DNA of 64,000 bases, taken from contig NZ_JACJVO010000001.1 of the NCBI RefSeq assembly GCF_014212055.1, positions 129,406 through 193,405 on the forward strand, in the 5' to 3' direction. Position numbers and translations under genes: made by a program. This DNA is from Cohnella zeiphila. Its GTDB lineage: Bacteria; Bacillota; Bacilli; Paenibacillales; Paenibacillaceae. Position 1 is the first letter of the stretch. Each line of letters starts with the position of its first letter. Positions 44,881 to 52,817 of the stretch are shown piece by piece. A model generated the notes under the pieces. That model ran no database searches. It was not told the origin of the DNA and saw nothing but the letters and a program-made list of their open reading frames with translations.

Positions 44881-45048
44881 TTAATGATAGATTGGTTTGG
44901 TCAGTCCGTTGTATAGTTCGTACAAGGCAAGACACAGCGTGCGCGCGTCTTCCCGGCTTAAGCCCTCGATGATTTGCCTCGCCAACTCTTCAAGCTCGTC
45001 GTCGGTCGTAAGAATTTCCAATGTTTTGCCGCTAGCTCCAATTGCCAT
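44881..45048 (-). CDS. 55-residue protein controlled by a c-di-GMP riboswitch
   Basis: Small acidic, helical protein: MAIGASGKTLEILTTDDELE, then a predicted helical hairpin (ELARQIIEGLSREDARTLCL and ALYELYNG). No membrane helix or signal peptide. ATG 45048 follows GGGGAGG by four bases. A longer form from ATG 45087 is possible; its GGAGG overlaps the 3' edge of the riboswitch, which would give direct translational control. A c-di-GMP-I aptamer lies just upstream on the same strand, and the c-di-GMP operon lies beyond it. I do not recognise the family; it may be an effector of c-di-GMP signalling. Confidence 0.7.
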   Translation of the reverse strand: MAIGASGKTLEILTTDDELEELARQIIEGLSREDARTLCLALYELYNGLTKPIYH

Positions 45049-45098
45049 GGTTCCTCCCCAATTCCCACTTCTGTCGGCCATTGGCATAGCGTGCGCCT

Positions 45099-45190
45099 CC
45101 GGCAGCCCGGCGATCCTAGTTGATCCAACCTCAACCTTAGACCCGTGGCTTTGCGTCCTTGTTTTTCAACAAGTTTGCCCTTGTCAGTGG
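45099..45190 (-). ncRNA. c-di-GMP-I (GEMM) riboswitch 1
   Basis: On the minus strand the conserved core is present: GGGCAAACTTG, a GAAA-tetraloop hairpin (CTTGTT-GAAA-AACAAG), GGACGCAAAGCC, CTAAGG, and the closing GCCGGGCTGCCG. These match the GEMM-I aptamer that binds c-di-GMP. The P1 helix looks weak. No terminator follows; the 3' edge runs into GGAGG, so control is probably at translation of the 55-residue protein (44881-45048). Confidence 0.88.
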
Positions 45191-45239
45191 ATATTCTCGA
45201 AATATGATATCTGAAACTTTTCACTACCGCAAGAAGAAT

Positions 45240-46034
45240 TTACGCCCCCGTCGGTTTGGCCTCCGTGGACATCAGACTCGCTCTGCGGAGCAACTCCCGG
45301 AACGACAGATGGGCCGGCTGCGGTTCGCGGCCGACGTCGAGCCAGCCGACGGATGCCGTGATGTCGGCCGGACCGGCCGAGAATCCGGCGGCGAGCGTGC
45401 CGATCGCTTCTCGCACGAAGGAATCGGCACGCCGGGTCAACACGGCGAACTCGTCTCCCGCATAGCGGCACAGGAAGTCGCTCTCGTCGAACACGGACTT
45501 CAGCTTCGCCGCGAAGCCGCGGATGAGGTCGTCTCCGACCGGATGGCCGTATTGCTTGTTGATCCTGCCGAAGTCGTTCAGATCGATAAACAGAAAATGA
45601 AACGGCTCGCCGCGGTCCAGCAGGTCTCTTGCAATGGATTCGATATACGGCGCCTTGTACAAGCCCGTCATCGAATCCATCCATTCGGCCAGGCGGGAGA
45701 CCAGCGTCTCCCGGGTGACGATCCCGGGGGGGACGGCGCCGTCCGCATGCACGATGAGCCGCTCGATGCCGTGCTTCTCCATGACCCCCAGGGCGTCCCA
45801 TAAGAAGGTGTCCGCGGGAACGCCGATCGGATCCGTTGTCATGGCGTCGGCGACGATCCGGTTCGGATGGGTGGACCGAACGTCGCGCGAAGTGATGATG
45901 CCGACGAGTTCGCCCGAATCGATGACGAGCAGGGAGCCGATCCGATGCCGCTCCATCAGCTCGGACGCGCGCAGCACGCTGCGGCCGGACGAGACGCTGT
46001 GTATCGAGCGGGTCATCACTTCTCCGACTTTCAA
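45240..46034 (-). CDS. CBS-GGDEF diguanylate cyclase
   Basis: 264 residues. Two CBS motifs (about 1-110, GEVMTRSIHSVSSGRS and VADAMTTDPIGVPADT) form an adenine-nucleotide-sensing pair. A GGDEF domain (about 115-255) follows with RYAGDEFAVL at the active site; alanine in the first position is tolerated in active enzymes. FLFIDLNDFGRIN is the metal-binding block. No RxxD inhibition site is seen. The ATG overlaps the previous stop (ATGA). It is the last gene of the operon EAL, unknown, CBS-GGDEF, and riboswitch 1 begins 50 bp after its stop. Energy state may tune its c-di-GMP output. Confidence 0.87.
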   Translation of the reverse strand: MKVGEVMTRSIHSVSSGRSVLRASELMERHRIGSLLVIDSGELVGIITSRDVRSTHPNRIVADAMTTDPIGVPADTFLWDALGVMEKHGIERLIVHADGAVPPGIVTRETLVSRLAEWMDSMTGLYKAPYIESIARDLLDRGEPFHFLFIDLNDFGRINKQYGHPVGDDLIRGFAAKLKSVFDESDFLCRYAGDEFAVLTRRADSFVREAIGTLAAGFSAGPADITASVGWLDVGREPQPAHLSFRELLRRASLMSTEAKPTGA

Positions 46035-46351
46035 GACATATCCACCTCCCGTTGCACGGATACGGCCACCTTCAATTCGGAACGAAGCACCATCGTTTCG
46101 TTGATGAGCGCCTCCGCTTCCTGGATGATGATGTTGACCAAGACGCGTTCGTCCAGCATTTGCAGCAAGGAAGTGCGGATCAGCACGGCTTCGATCTTGG
46201 GATGCTCGATCCGGACGATGGAGAATTGGTCCGGGCTGAGCGCTTCGGCCATTCGCCGCACCGCTTCGGGACCGATCGGGGCGCGCTTGCCGATGATAAG
46301 CAAATCCTGCATGGGGGGCATTTCAAATTCGGAAATTTTAAGGGACAACAT
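46031..46351 (-). CDS. Protein of unknown function in the c-di-GMP operon
   Basis: About 106 residues from ATG 46351 (MLSLKISEFEMPPMQDLLII); a TTG at 46384 would add 11 residues. The sequence alternates strands and helices (SIVRIEHPKIEAVLIRTSLL, then LVNIIIQEAEALINE) with no membrane segment. It overlaps the EAL gene at its start and the GGDEF gene by 4 bp at its end, so all three are translationally coupled. A partner or regulator of the flanking enzymes is likely from this coupling, but I do not recognise a family. Confidence 0.7.
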   Translation of the reverse strand: MLSLKISEFEMPPMQDLLIIGKRAPIGPEAVRRMAEALSPDQFSIVRIEHPKIEAVLIRTSLLQMLDERVLVNIIIQEAEALINETMVLRSELKVAVSVQREVDMS

Positions 46352-47153
46352 CGCTTTTCTCGAATAATTCTTTCTTTCTTCCAATTGCCTCTGACTCCCT
46401 TGACGGTGGATTGAAGGGACGTCCGTTGGCCAGGTCCGCCAGCCGCTTCGGTCTGGATAGCAGATAGCCCTGTCCCAACGTGACGCTCAATTGCTGCGCC
46501 TGCAGCAGATCTTCCGCTTCTTCGATTCCCTCCAGGATCAGCATCGCTTCGTCCCTGCAGTATTCCGCGAACAACTTCAGCAGCTTCCGTTTTTTGGAGT
46601 TGGCTGCCAGATCCCGACCGAAAAAACGGTCCAGCTTAATGTAGTCGGGAGCAAGTTCGACGATCTTGCGGATCGTCACCGCTCCTTCCCCCACATCGTC
46701 GAACGCGATCCGAAAATCGGCGTCCCGAAGCCATTTCACGTTGCGGATAAAGTGTTCGTCGTCCCAACTGGCGGCCTGCGACACCGTTTCGTTGATTTCG
46801 AACACGATGCGGCGGGCGAACCTCAGGTAGTCCCGCAGAGCCTTTTCGACAAATTGGGGGAAGGTCTCTTCCGCGAGTGACGACGGGAAAACGTTCAGAA
46901 ACAAAACTTCATCTGATTCTCTCCGGATCGGATCGGCGAAGAAAGCGGCAATGGCGCTGTAAATGGACAGCGTGTCCAACTCGAACAGCCGCTGCTGCTC
47001 GGCTGCCGCCTTGAACAGCACGTCGGGCGAGCCGACGGCGTCGCACCGGATGAGCGCCTCGTAACCGAGCACGGATCGATCGGCCAGGCGTTTCACCGGC
47101 TGGAACAAGTGATAAAATTCCTGCTGTACAATGGTCTTTTCCATCGTTGTCAC
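46338..47153 (-). CDS. EAL-domain c-di-GMP phosphodiesterase
   Basis: Stand-alone EAL protein, about 271 residues. The signature EAL is intact in GYEALIR. Further metal and catalytic residues are in FEINETV, AFDDVGEG (DDFG variant), DYIKLDR, EGIEEAED and GQGYLLSRP, so hydrolysis of c-di-GMP to pGpG is likely. GTG 47153 is chosen because AAAGGA lies six bases upstream; the c-di-GMP riboswitch ends just before it. The gene is therefore under feedback from its own substrate. It heads the operon with an unknown protein and a CBS-GGDEF enzyme. Confidence 0.88.
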   Translation of the reverse strand: MTTMEKTIVQQEFYHLFQPVKRLADRSVLGYEALIRCDAVGSPDVLFKAAAEQQRLFELDTLSIYSAIAAFFADPIRRESDEVLFLNVFPSSLAEETFPQFVEKALRDYLRFARRIVFEINETVSQAASWDDEHFIRNVKWLRDADFRIAFDDVGEGAVTIRKIVELAPDYIKLDRFFGRDLAANSKKRKLLKLFAEYCRDEAMLILEGIEEAEDLLQAQQLSVTLGQGYLLSRPKRLADLANGRPFNPPSRESEAIGRKKELFEKSDVVP

Positions 47154-47171
47154 GAGTTTCCTTTCTATGAT

Positions 47172-47261
47172 CGACAATTTCGGTAACCTGGCTGCCATAG
47201 ACATGGATCCTTAGGCCCATAGGTTTTGCGTCCCTTTTTTTCAAAAGGTTTGCGATTATCG
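47172..47261 (-). ncRNA. c-di-GMP-I (GEMM) riboswitch 2
   Basis: Minus-strand aptamer: P1 CGATAAT pairs with ATTGTCG; the core reads CGCAAACC, a GAAA-tetraloop hairpin (CCTTTT-GAAA-AAAAGG), GGACGCAAAACC, GGCCTAAGGATCC, GGCAGCCAGGTTACCG. It ends seven bases before the AAAGGA site of the EAL gene, so translational control is likely. The 467 bp between the EAL start and the SLH fragment hold this aptamer and the palindrome at 47349; the rest shows nothing I can name. Confidence 0.9.
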
Positions 47262-47348
47262 GTTTGAACGCATCAGTCGAAAGGACTATGCTATCACACT
47301 TTGTACCTATCCTATTTATGCTTCGCCAAAAATCGACTAATTCCTACA

Positions 47349-47361
47349 GAACATATGTTTC
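47349..47361. promoter_or_regulatory. LexA-box-like palindrome upstream of riboswitch 2
   Basis: GAACATATGTTTC fits the Gram-positive LexA/DinR consensus (C)GAACRNRYGTTYC apart from the first base. It lies 88 bp upstream of the riboswitch 5' end, on the EAL operon side. Confidence 0.5.
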
Positions 47362-47620
47362 TCTTTGGAAATATCTTCTTCGATCGATATTGAAAGAAAG
47401 AGATTCATGGCCCGCCTTCTGCCGCGGAAGCCGCGTCCTTATACTGGAAAAGTCGGGACGAAGTCCTAATAGAACGAGAGAAAAAGGAATGGTTATCTTA
47501 TGAGCGCAGAACGACAAAAATTCATCGTCAATCGCGATACCGCCATCGTTAGCCGAGTCGAATCGACCACGGCCATTCGTCATGTCCGGAATATGGTGCT
47601 GAGAAGCCTTCCCGCGAGGT

Positions 47621-47971
47621 ATGGGAGCCGGTCTTCGAGGCTCAGCGCCGCTGCGGCGGCAATATGGTCATCCCCGGGATTACAACGCGGCTTCCGCCGC
47701 TTCCCAGACGGTCACGATCGCCTCGGGATCGGGAACGGCTTACGATCATAGCGTGTACTATGGTTCGAACGTGAAGGCTCCTTCCGTCGAAAACGGGGAC
47801 CTGACCCGGTTTGAAGACGCGGACGCCGTAGCCGGTTACGCGAAGATTAGCATCTCGCTGCTAGTGGACGCAGGAGTCGTACAGGGAGACAACGGAGAAA
47901 TTCACCCGAAGGACTCGCTTTCCCGCGCCGAAGCGGCTGTCCTGATCTATCGTCTTCTTTTCGAAAAATAA
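47621..47971 (+). pseudogene. SLH-domain fragment
   Basis: The last about 55 residues (RFEDADAVAGYAKISISLLV then DAGVVQGDNG and SLSRAEAAVLIYRLL) are one SLH domain. The part before it has no signal peptide and no second SLH domain, and its N-terminus at 47621 lacks a good ribosome site. A different frame with a better site (AAAGGAA, ATG 47500) runs across the same DNA, which suggests a frameshift or truncation of a once longer surface protein. A small cytoplasmic SLH-like protein is the alternative. A terminator follows. Confidence 0.5.
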
Positions 47972-47980
47972 AAACGGCAG

Positions 47981-48008
47981 GACCCGGGGATAACCCTCCG
48001 GGTCTTTA
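47981..48008 (+). terminator. Terminator after the SLH fragment
   Basis: GACCCGG pairs with CCGGGTC, followed by TTTATCG. Confidence 0.75.
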
Positions 48009-48108
48009 TCGTTCAAATGTGTTAATTTTCGCGATCATAAACAGGACCAACACCCAAATCAATGTAAATGCATACCGTGCCTACATAAGCCAACGCTGAT
48101 GGAGGTGC

Positions 48109-48738
48109 ATGATGTTTAATCCGCATCCCGCTAAAACGGCCATTGTAATCACGGACCCGCAAAATGATTTCTTGAGTCCTGGCGGAAAAGGATTTCATCT
48201 AACAAAAGATACGATCAAGCAAAACGACACGGTACACAACCTTGAACGATTAATGAGCACCGCCCTTCATAGAGGGTATCAGCTTTTCATATCGCCCCAT
48301 TATTTATACCCTCACGATTTTGGTTGGAAATTTACCGGAAACGAACAGAAGATGTTATTAGGTTTAAGAATGTATCAAGTGGCGAATGCGTACGCGCCGC
48401 CGTCAATAGGAGCTGATTTTGTTCATTCTTTAAAACCTTATATTTTTGATAGGAGAACAATCGTTTCAACTCCGCACAAGGTTGCCAGTCCACAAACGAA
48501 TGACCTGGTATACCAGTTACGACAACAAAGAAAAGAGAAGGCGATTCTTGCAGGGGTTCTTTCCAATGTTTGCGTAGAGTCCCATATGAGGGATTTAATC
48601 GAAAATGGATTTGAGACAGCTGTTGTTTACGATGCCACAGCAGCGACAAGCGAAGCGGATTTTCAGGCGGCCATGACCAATTACAAAGCATTTGCCAGTG
48701 CTGCTTGGACTACTCAGGAGGCTATTTCACACTTATAA
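48109..48738 (+). CDS. Isochorismatase-like cysteine hydrolase
   Basis: 209 residues of the isochorismatase/nicotinamidase superfamily. The triad is visible: Asp in ITDPQNDFLS, Lys in TPHKVASP, and Cys in LSNVCVESHMRDL. The HYLYPHDFGWKF segment is an unusual active-site loop. Substrates in the family include isochorismate, nicotinamide and biuret-type amides; none can be picked here. The gene is clearly more AT-rich in its third codon positions than its neighbours (ATT, AAA, TTA frequent), which suggests recent acquisition. GGAGGTGC precedes two adjacent ATGs (48109, 48112). Confidence 0.85.
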   Translation: MMFNPHPAKTAIVITDPQNDFLSPGGKGFHLTKDTIKQNDTVHNLERLMSTALHRGYQLFISPHYLYPHDFGWKFTGNEQKMLLGLRMYQVANAYAPPSIGADFVHSLKPYIFDRRTIVSTPHKVASPQTNDLVYQLRQQRKEKAILAGVLSNVCVESHMRDLIENGFETAVVYDATAATSEADFQAAMTNYKAFASAAWTTQEAISHL

Positions 48739-48961
48739 AATGAGCATCCAATCAGCCCCGCCAAGCGGCGTGAGCAGAGTGTGGGAAACCCGACAATAAC
48801 ACCGGAAGCGAAGCAGCCGTTCTCCTTGGTCGTCTCGATCACGCTGCAGATCGTCGCGCTCGCTCGATCGTTGTCCAATTGTCGGCGTTTCCGGGAGACT
48901 TCCCGTCCCCGTTACATATAGAACGGCCGCAACTGCAAGAGGCGCGAAAATAACGAAAGCC

Positions 48962-50191
48962 TTATCTCCGACCCCGGAACGTCCGCCGCAAGTCTTCCAC
49001 CCACAGGTCCGGAATTTCCCACGGAATGAAGTGTCCGCCGCGTTCGTGAACGGCAATATTGACGTGGTTATACCAAGCGGCGCGATCGCTGTCGAGGAAA
49101 TCCCGCACGCGCTGGTCCGTCGTAACGCCCGGCGGATTCTCGTAGGCGACGAAGGTGATGCCGGTCGGCGCTTCGACGACGGGCCAGCGATCGTGGGCGG
49201 GCGTCCACGGGTAGCGGTTGTTGTTCGCATAGACGCGCGTCGAGGTCTCGATACAATTGCCGGCCCAGAAGATGGTGGCGTGCGTCAGAAGGTCGTCCTT
49301 CGAGAAGACGTTCTCGATGTTGCCTTGATTGTCGCTCCAACGGGTCCATCGTTCCAGGATCCACGCAAGCATGCCGACCGGCGAGTCGTTCAAGCCGTAG
49401 GCGAGCGTGCCGGGATCCAGGACGTGAACGGCCAGATGCGAGGCGAAGCGGCGATCCAACTTCAGAATCTGCGCGCGGACGCTTTCCGGAAGGTTGTCGG
49501 GAATCGGACGGCCGCCGGAGAAATCCCAACCGCGCTCTCCGTTGAAAAAGTTCAATTTCAGAGCGGATCCGATATGAATGGCGTACAGCTCATCGCCGTA
49601 TTTGTGTCCGAGCTGACCGGTTACGAGCGCGCCGACGTCGTTCCCGGCCGCGGCATACTTCTCGTAGCCGAGAACGTCCCTCATCAACGTATGCCACAGA
49701 TCGGCCATTTTCCAGAAGTTCATGTCCGGATGGTTCGGAAGCGGCGTCGAGAATCCGAAGCCGGGAAGCGAAGGCACGATGACGTCGAACGCTTCGGCCG
49801 GATCTCCTCCGTAGGCGCCGGGGTCCGCCAGCGGATCGATTACTTTGGACCAATGCCAGAACGTCCAGGGCCAGCCATGGGACAAAATCAGCGGGATAGG
49901 ATTCGGGCCCTTGCCCGGCTTGCGCATAAAGTGCACAGGAACCCCGTCAACGTCGACTCGGTAATGCTCGTAAGCGTTGATCGCTTGCTCGGACCGGCGC
50001 CAGTCGAAACCGTCGATCCAGTAATCGACGAGTTTCTCCAGATCGCTTCGCCTGACGCCGTAGAACGAGTCCTCGTTGCCGACGTCGAGAGGCCATCTCG
50101 TGGACTTCAGCCGATGCCGCAGATCGGCAAGAACTTCATCCGAGACATGAATCGGACTCGGCACAAGCGGGAAAGGAACTGCTGCCGACAT
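48962..50191 (-). CDS. Epoxide hydrolase (EHN + alpha/beta hydrolase)
   Basis: 409 residues. The N-terminal epoxide-hydrolase domain (ADLRHRLKSTRWP, about 1-110) precedes an alpha/beta hydrolase core. HGWPWTFWHW supplies the oxyanion HGxP; the nucleophile is Asp in AAGNDVGALV; the catalytic His is in ERGGHFIPWE. This is the microsomal-type epoxide hydrolase layout, which opens epoxides to diols. ATG 50191 follows AAGGAGG. Its promoter (TATAAT, TAGACA) is overlapped by an inverted repeat next to a MarR gene, so it is probably repressed by that regulator and induced by a reactive or aromatic compound. Confidence 0.88.
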   Translation of the reverse strand: MSAAVPFPLVPSPIHVSDEVLADLRHRLKSTRWPLDVGNEDSFYGVRRSDLEKLVDYWIDGFDWRRSEQAINAYEHYRVDVDGVPVHFMRKPGKGPNPIPLILSHGWPWTFWHWSKVIDPLADPGAYGGDPAEAFDVIVPSLPGFGFSTPLPNHPDMNFWKMADLWHTLMRDVLGYEKYAAAGNDVGALVTGQLGHKYGDELYAIHIGSALKLNFFNGERGWDFSGGRPIPDNLPESVRAQILKLDRRFASHLAVHVLDPGTLAYGLNDSPVGMLAWILERWTRWSDNQGNIENVFSKDDLLTHATIFWAGNCIETSTRVYANNNRYPWTPAHDRWPVVEAPTGITFVAYENPPGVTTDQRVRDFLDSDRAAWYNHVNIAVHERGGHFIPWEIPDLWVEDLRRTFRGRR

Positions 50192-50232
50192 ATGAATTCC
50201 TCCTTAGACAGTCCTTATCAAATACTGCGGAA

Positions 50233-50275
50233 ATTATATCAATTATTTATATAAATGTCTAATGTAAATAGACAT
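50233..50275 (-). promoter_or_regulatory. Epoxide hydrolase promoter with overlapping MarR-type operator
   Basis: On the minus strand TAGACA (-35, 50256-50261) and TATAAT (-10, 50233-50238) are 17 bp apart. A perfect 7-bp inverted repeat ATGTCTA-N7-TAGACAT (50255-50275) covers the -35 box. This is typical repressor placement, between the hydrolase and marR-like genes. Confidence 0.75.
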
Positions 50276-50298
50276 GAAAAAACGCAGCCGGACTACGG

Positions 50299-50745
50299 CT
50301 ACGATTCGTTGGCCCGTTCGGCCAGACGCCGTAAGGCGGGCAGGGCGGAAGCAATGGCTTGCTTGTCCTCGGGCGTAAGCCTTTCCATAAATTTCGAGAG
50401 ATGCGCGATGCGTTCCGAGCGGCGCGAATCGATCACCTTGGCGCCGGCCTCGGTAATATGCACTTGAACGACCCGCCCATCCGTCGGATCCGGCCTGCGC
50501 TCCACGAGCCCGTCCCGTTCCAGCCGGGTGACGATCTGCGTAATGGCGGACTGCGTCACTTGCTCGGTAGCCGTCAATGACGTAAGGCGCATGGGGCTCT
50601 TGCGGGACAGCGTGTGCAGGACGGATAGCGTGGTGAAGCTCAATTTCTCAATGGAAGGCAGACGAATGAGGATCCGCGTCAGCTCTTCGAATACCAAGGC
50701 GAAGTCGGCGACCTGGAGGCCGTCAGTCGGAGTTTTCGGTTTCAT
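50299..50745 (-). CDS. MarR-family regulator
   Basis: 148-residue winged-helix repressor. The recognition region reads LTSLTATEQVTQSAITQIV and the wing contains RRPDPTDGR, the DxRxx-type MarR signature. Dimer helices flank it. It lies 107 bp upstream of the epoxide hydrolase gene on the same strand, with an inverted repeat over the hydrolase promoter, so it is the likely repressor. There is no Shine-Dalgarno before ATG 50745; instead an extended -10 (TGATATAAT) ends six bases upstream, suggesting a leaderless transcript. Confidence 0.88.
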   Translation of the reverse strand: MKPKTPTDGLQVADFALVFEELTRILIRLPSIEKLSFTTLSVLHTLSRKSPMRLTSLTATEQVTQSAITQIVTRLERDGLVERRPDPTDGRVVQVHITEAGAKVIDSRRSERIAHLSKFMERLTPEDKQAIASALPALRRLAERANES

Positions 50746-50751
50746 GCGCCC

Positions 50752-50760
50752 ATTATATCA
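50752..50760 (-). promoter_or_regulatory. Extended -10 promoter of marR-like gene (leaderless)
   Basis: TG-A-TATAAT on the minus strand, with the last T only six bases from the ATG. Transcription would start at or next to the start codon. Confidence 0.55.
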
Positions 50761-50948
50761 CAAACTTATGGATTTGCGGTTCCCGCCGAAGCCAATCGGT
50801 ATGACGATCAACGGAGCAGCCGATTTTTTGCCGTCACCATAAAAAAATACAGTCCGCGAGAAGTTACGACATTCGTTCCTCTCAAGCGCTGGCTTATAAT
50901 GAGCCTGATTTTGGATTCGCGCGATTATACAAGAAGGAGAGGATTCCC

Positions 50949-52742
50949 ATGAGCCGATGGCAACTGTCTTCGCCGGACGGACGCATCCGCCTGTCGGTCG
51001 GCCTGAACGAGGCCGGATCGCTCTGCTACGAAGCGGAGAAGGACGGCGTCACGCTGCTGGCGCCTTTCACGCTGGGCCTGGAGACGGATCGACAGAGCTT
51101 CTCGGAACAGTTGAACGTCCGCCACGCCGAGACCGGGCAGATCCGGGAGAGCTACACAATGCCTCACGGAAGCCGGAAAACGCACGATTATCTAGCCAAC
51201 GAGCTGATTCTCCATGCGGAAAGGAACGGAGAGCCGATTCAATTGCACCTCCGGGCTTCCGATGACGGTATCGCATATCGGTTCGAGGTGCCGGCAAGCG
51301 GCCGGACAAGCGTCGTTTCGGAGCGGTCGGGTTTTACGCTGGCGCCAGAAGTGTTCATGAACGTCTGGGCCCAGAAATTAATGAAGTGTTATGAGCGAAC
51401 GTACGATCTGCACATGCCGGAACATATGGTCGAAGATCCCTTCGCCTTTCCGATGCTGCTCCAATGCGGCGGTCACGGATGGATGCTACTGACGGAGGCA
51501 GCCGTCTACGGTACTTACTGCGCGTCGCATCTGCGCAGAAGCGATACGGACATTCGAACGTTTGTCACCTGCTTTCCTCCCGACCAGTCGGCACCCGTTC
51601 AGGCGGATTCTCCGCTGCAAACGCCTTGGCGCGTTGCGATCCTGGCGAACGATCTGGATCGCATCGTGAACAGCAGCCTGGTGCTCCACTTGAATCCGCC
51701 AAGCGAATTGGAAGACACGTCCTGGATCCGGCCGGGGCGCGCGGCCTGGTCCTGGTACTCGGACGGAGCCTCGTGCGGCAATATGGACATCCAGAAAGCG
51801 TACGTCGATTTTGCCGCGGAGTTCGGCTGGGAATATTCGCTGGTCGACGGCGGCTGGGACCGCGGCGAACTGGACGTGCCGGAGCTTGTCCGCTATGGGA
51901 GGGACAAGGGAGTCGGCATCTGGCTATGGTCGCATTACCGCGACTTGAAGGAGCCTGCGCAATGCGAAAAGACGTTGGCGCTATGGGCGAATTGGGGCAT
52001 TGTCGGCGTCAAGGTGGATTTTTTCGACAGCGACTCCCAGGACGTTCTTCGGGCTTACGATACCATCGCGGGAATCGCCGCCGATCATCGCCTGATGGTG
52101 AATTATCACGGTTCCACGAAGCCGTCCGGGGAACAGCGGCGATGGCCGCACGTCATGACGCGGGAAGGGATCTACGGCGCCGAGTATTGGCGCAATATCA
52201 GCGAGGGGCCGAATGCGGTGCATAACTGCACGGTTCCGTTCATTCGCAACGCCGTCGGCTCGATGGACTACACTCCCGTAACGTTCTCGCGCCAGACTCG
52301 CACGAGTCATTGCCATCAACTGGCGCTATCGGTCGTTTTCGAATCCGCCGTGCAGCATTTTGCCGATTCCATGGAGGCTTACAGAACGAGCGTGGCCCAT
52401 TCGTTCCTGCGCCAAGTGCCGGCCGCTTGGGACGAATCCCGGCTGCTCGAAGGATTCCCGGGCCGATTCGTCACCATGGCGAGGAGAGACGGCGAAGATT
52501 GGTTTGTCGGGGCGATCTGCGCGGCGGCCGGAAGAACCGCGACGATTGATCTTGACTTTCTGACGCCCGGAAGCGTTTACGAGGCGGAAATCTATGAGGA
52601 GGAATTCGACGAAGGAGAAGAATACCGCTTTCGCCGGGCAACGGACATGACCGTCCGTACGCAGCGAGTCACGAGCTTCGAGGTGCTGCGGCTGCCGATG
52701 AAAGTCTATGGCGGCTGCGCGATTCGCTTGACTCTTCAATGA
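50949..52742 (+). CDS. Glycoside hydrolase family 97 protein
   Basis: 597-residue cytoplasmic-looking enzyme (no signal peptide). An N-terminal beta-super-sandwich (about 1-255) precedes a catalytic TIM barrel (about 265-500) and a C-terminal beta domain. Family blocks include DDGIAYRFEV, PGRAAWSWYSDG, YSLVDGGWD, GVKVDFFDSDSQ, NYHGSTKPSGEQRRWPH and the GAEYW segment. Aspartate in VDFFDSD fits the retaining (alpha-galactosidase-like) branch rather than the inverting SusB type. AAGGAGAGG precedes the ATG. It opens the carbohydrate region, 75 bp before the SLH lyase-like gene. Confidence 0.87.
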   Translation: MSRWQLSSPDGRIRLSVGLNEAGSLCYEAEKDGVTLLAPFTLGLETDRQSFSEQLNVRHAETGQIRESYTMPHGSRKTHDYLANELILHAERNGEPIQLHLRASDDGIAYRFEVPASGRTSVVSERSGFTLAPEVFMNVWAQKLMKCYERTYDLHMPEHMVEDPFAFPMLLQCGGHGWMLLTEAAVYGTYCASHLRRSDTDIRTFVTCFPPDQSAPVQADSPLQTPWRVAILANDLDRIVNSSLVLHLNPPSELEDTSWIRPGRAAWSWYSDGASCGNMDIQKAYVDFAAEFGWEYSLVDGGWDRGELDVPELVRYGRDKGVGIWLWSHYRDLKEPAQCEKTLALWANWGIVGVKVDFFDSDSQDVLRAYDTIAGIAADHRLMVNYHGSTKPSGEQRRWPHVMTREGIYGAEYWRNISEGPNAVHNCTVPFIRNAVGSMDYTPVTFSRQTRTSHCHQLALSVVFESAVQHFADSMEAYRTSVAHSFLRQVPAAWDESRLLEGFPGRFVTMARRDGEDWFVGAICAAAGRTATIDLDFLTPGSVYEAEIYEEEFDEGEEYRFRRATDMTVRTQRVTSFEVLRLPMKVYGGCAIRLTLQ

Positions 52743-52817
52743 AAGGAGATTCGTCCGCGTCGACGCGCCAGAACGTAGAAGTCCGCATGCGAACCTAAAT
52801 CCGAGGAGGCAACGATC

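Noticed and set aside
47500..47751. Intact gene from ATG 47500
   Set aside because: It has a fair ribosome site, but its frame turns into low-complexity Arg/Ser sequence while the SLH domain lies in another frame; more likely a broken gene.
48745..48880. IS66 transposase remnant on the minus strand
   Set aside because: A short stretch (SVIETTKENG) resembles the IS66 TnpC tail, but the match is about ten residues and has no terminal repeat; too weak to annotate. Nothing else is recognised in 48739-48961.
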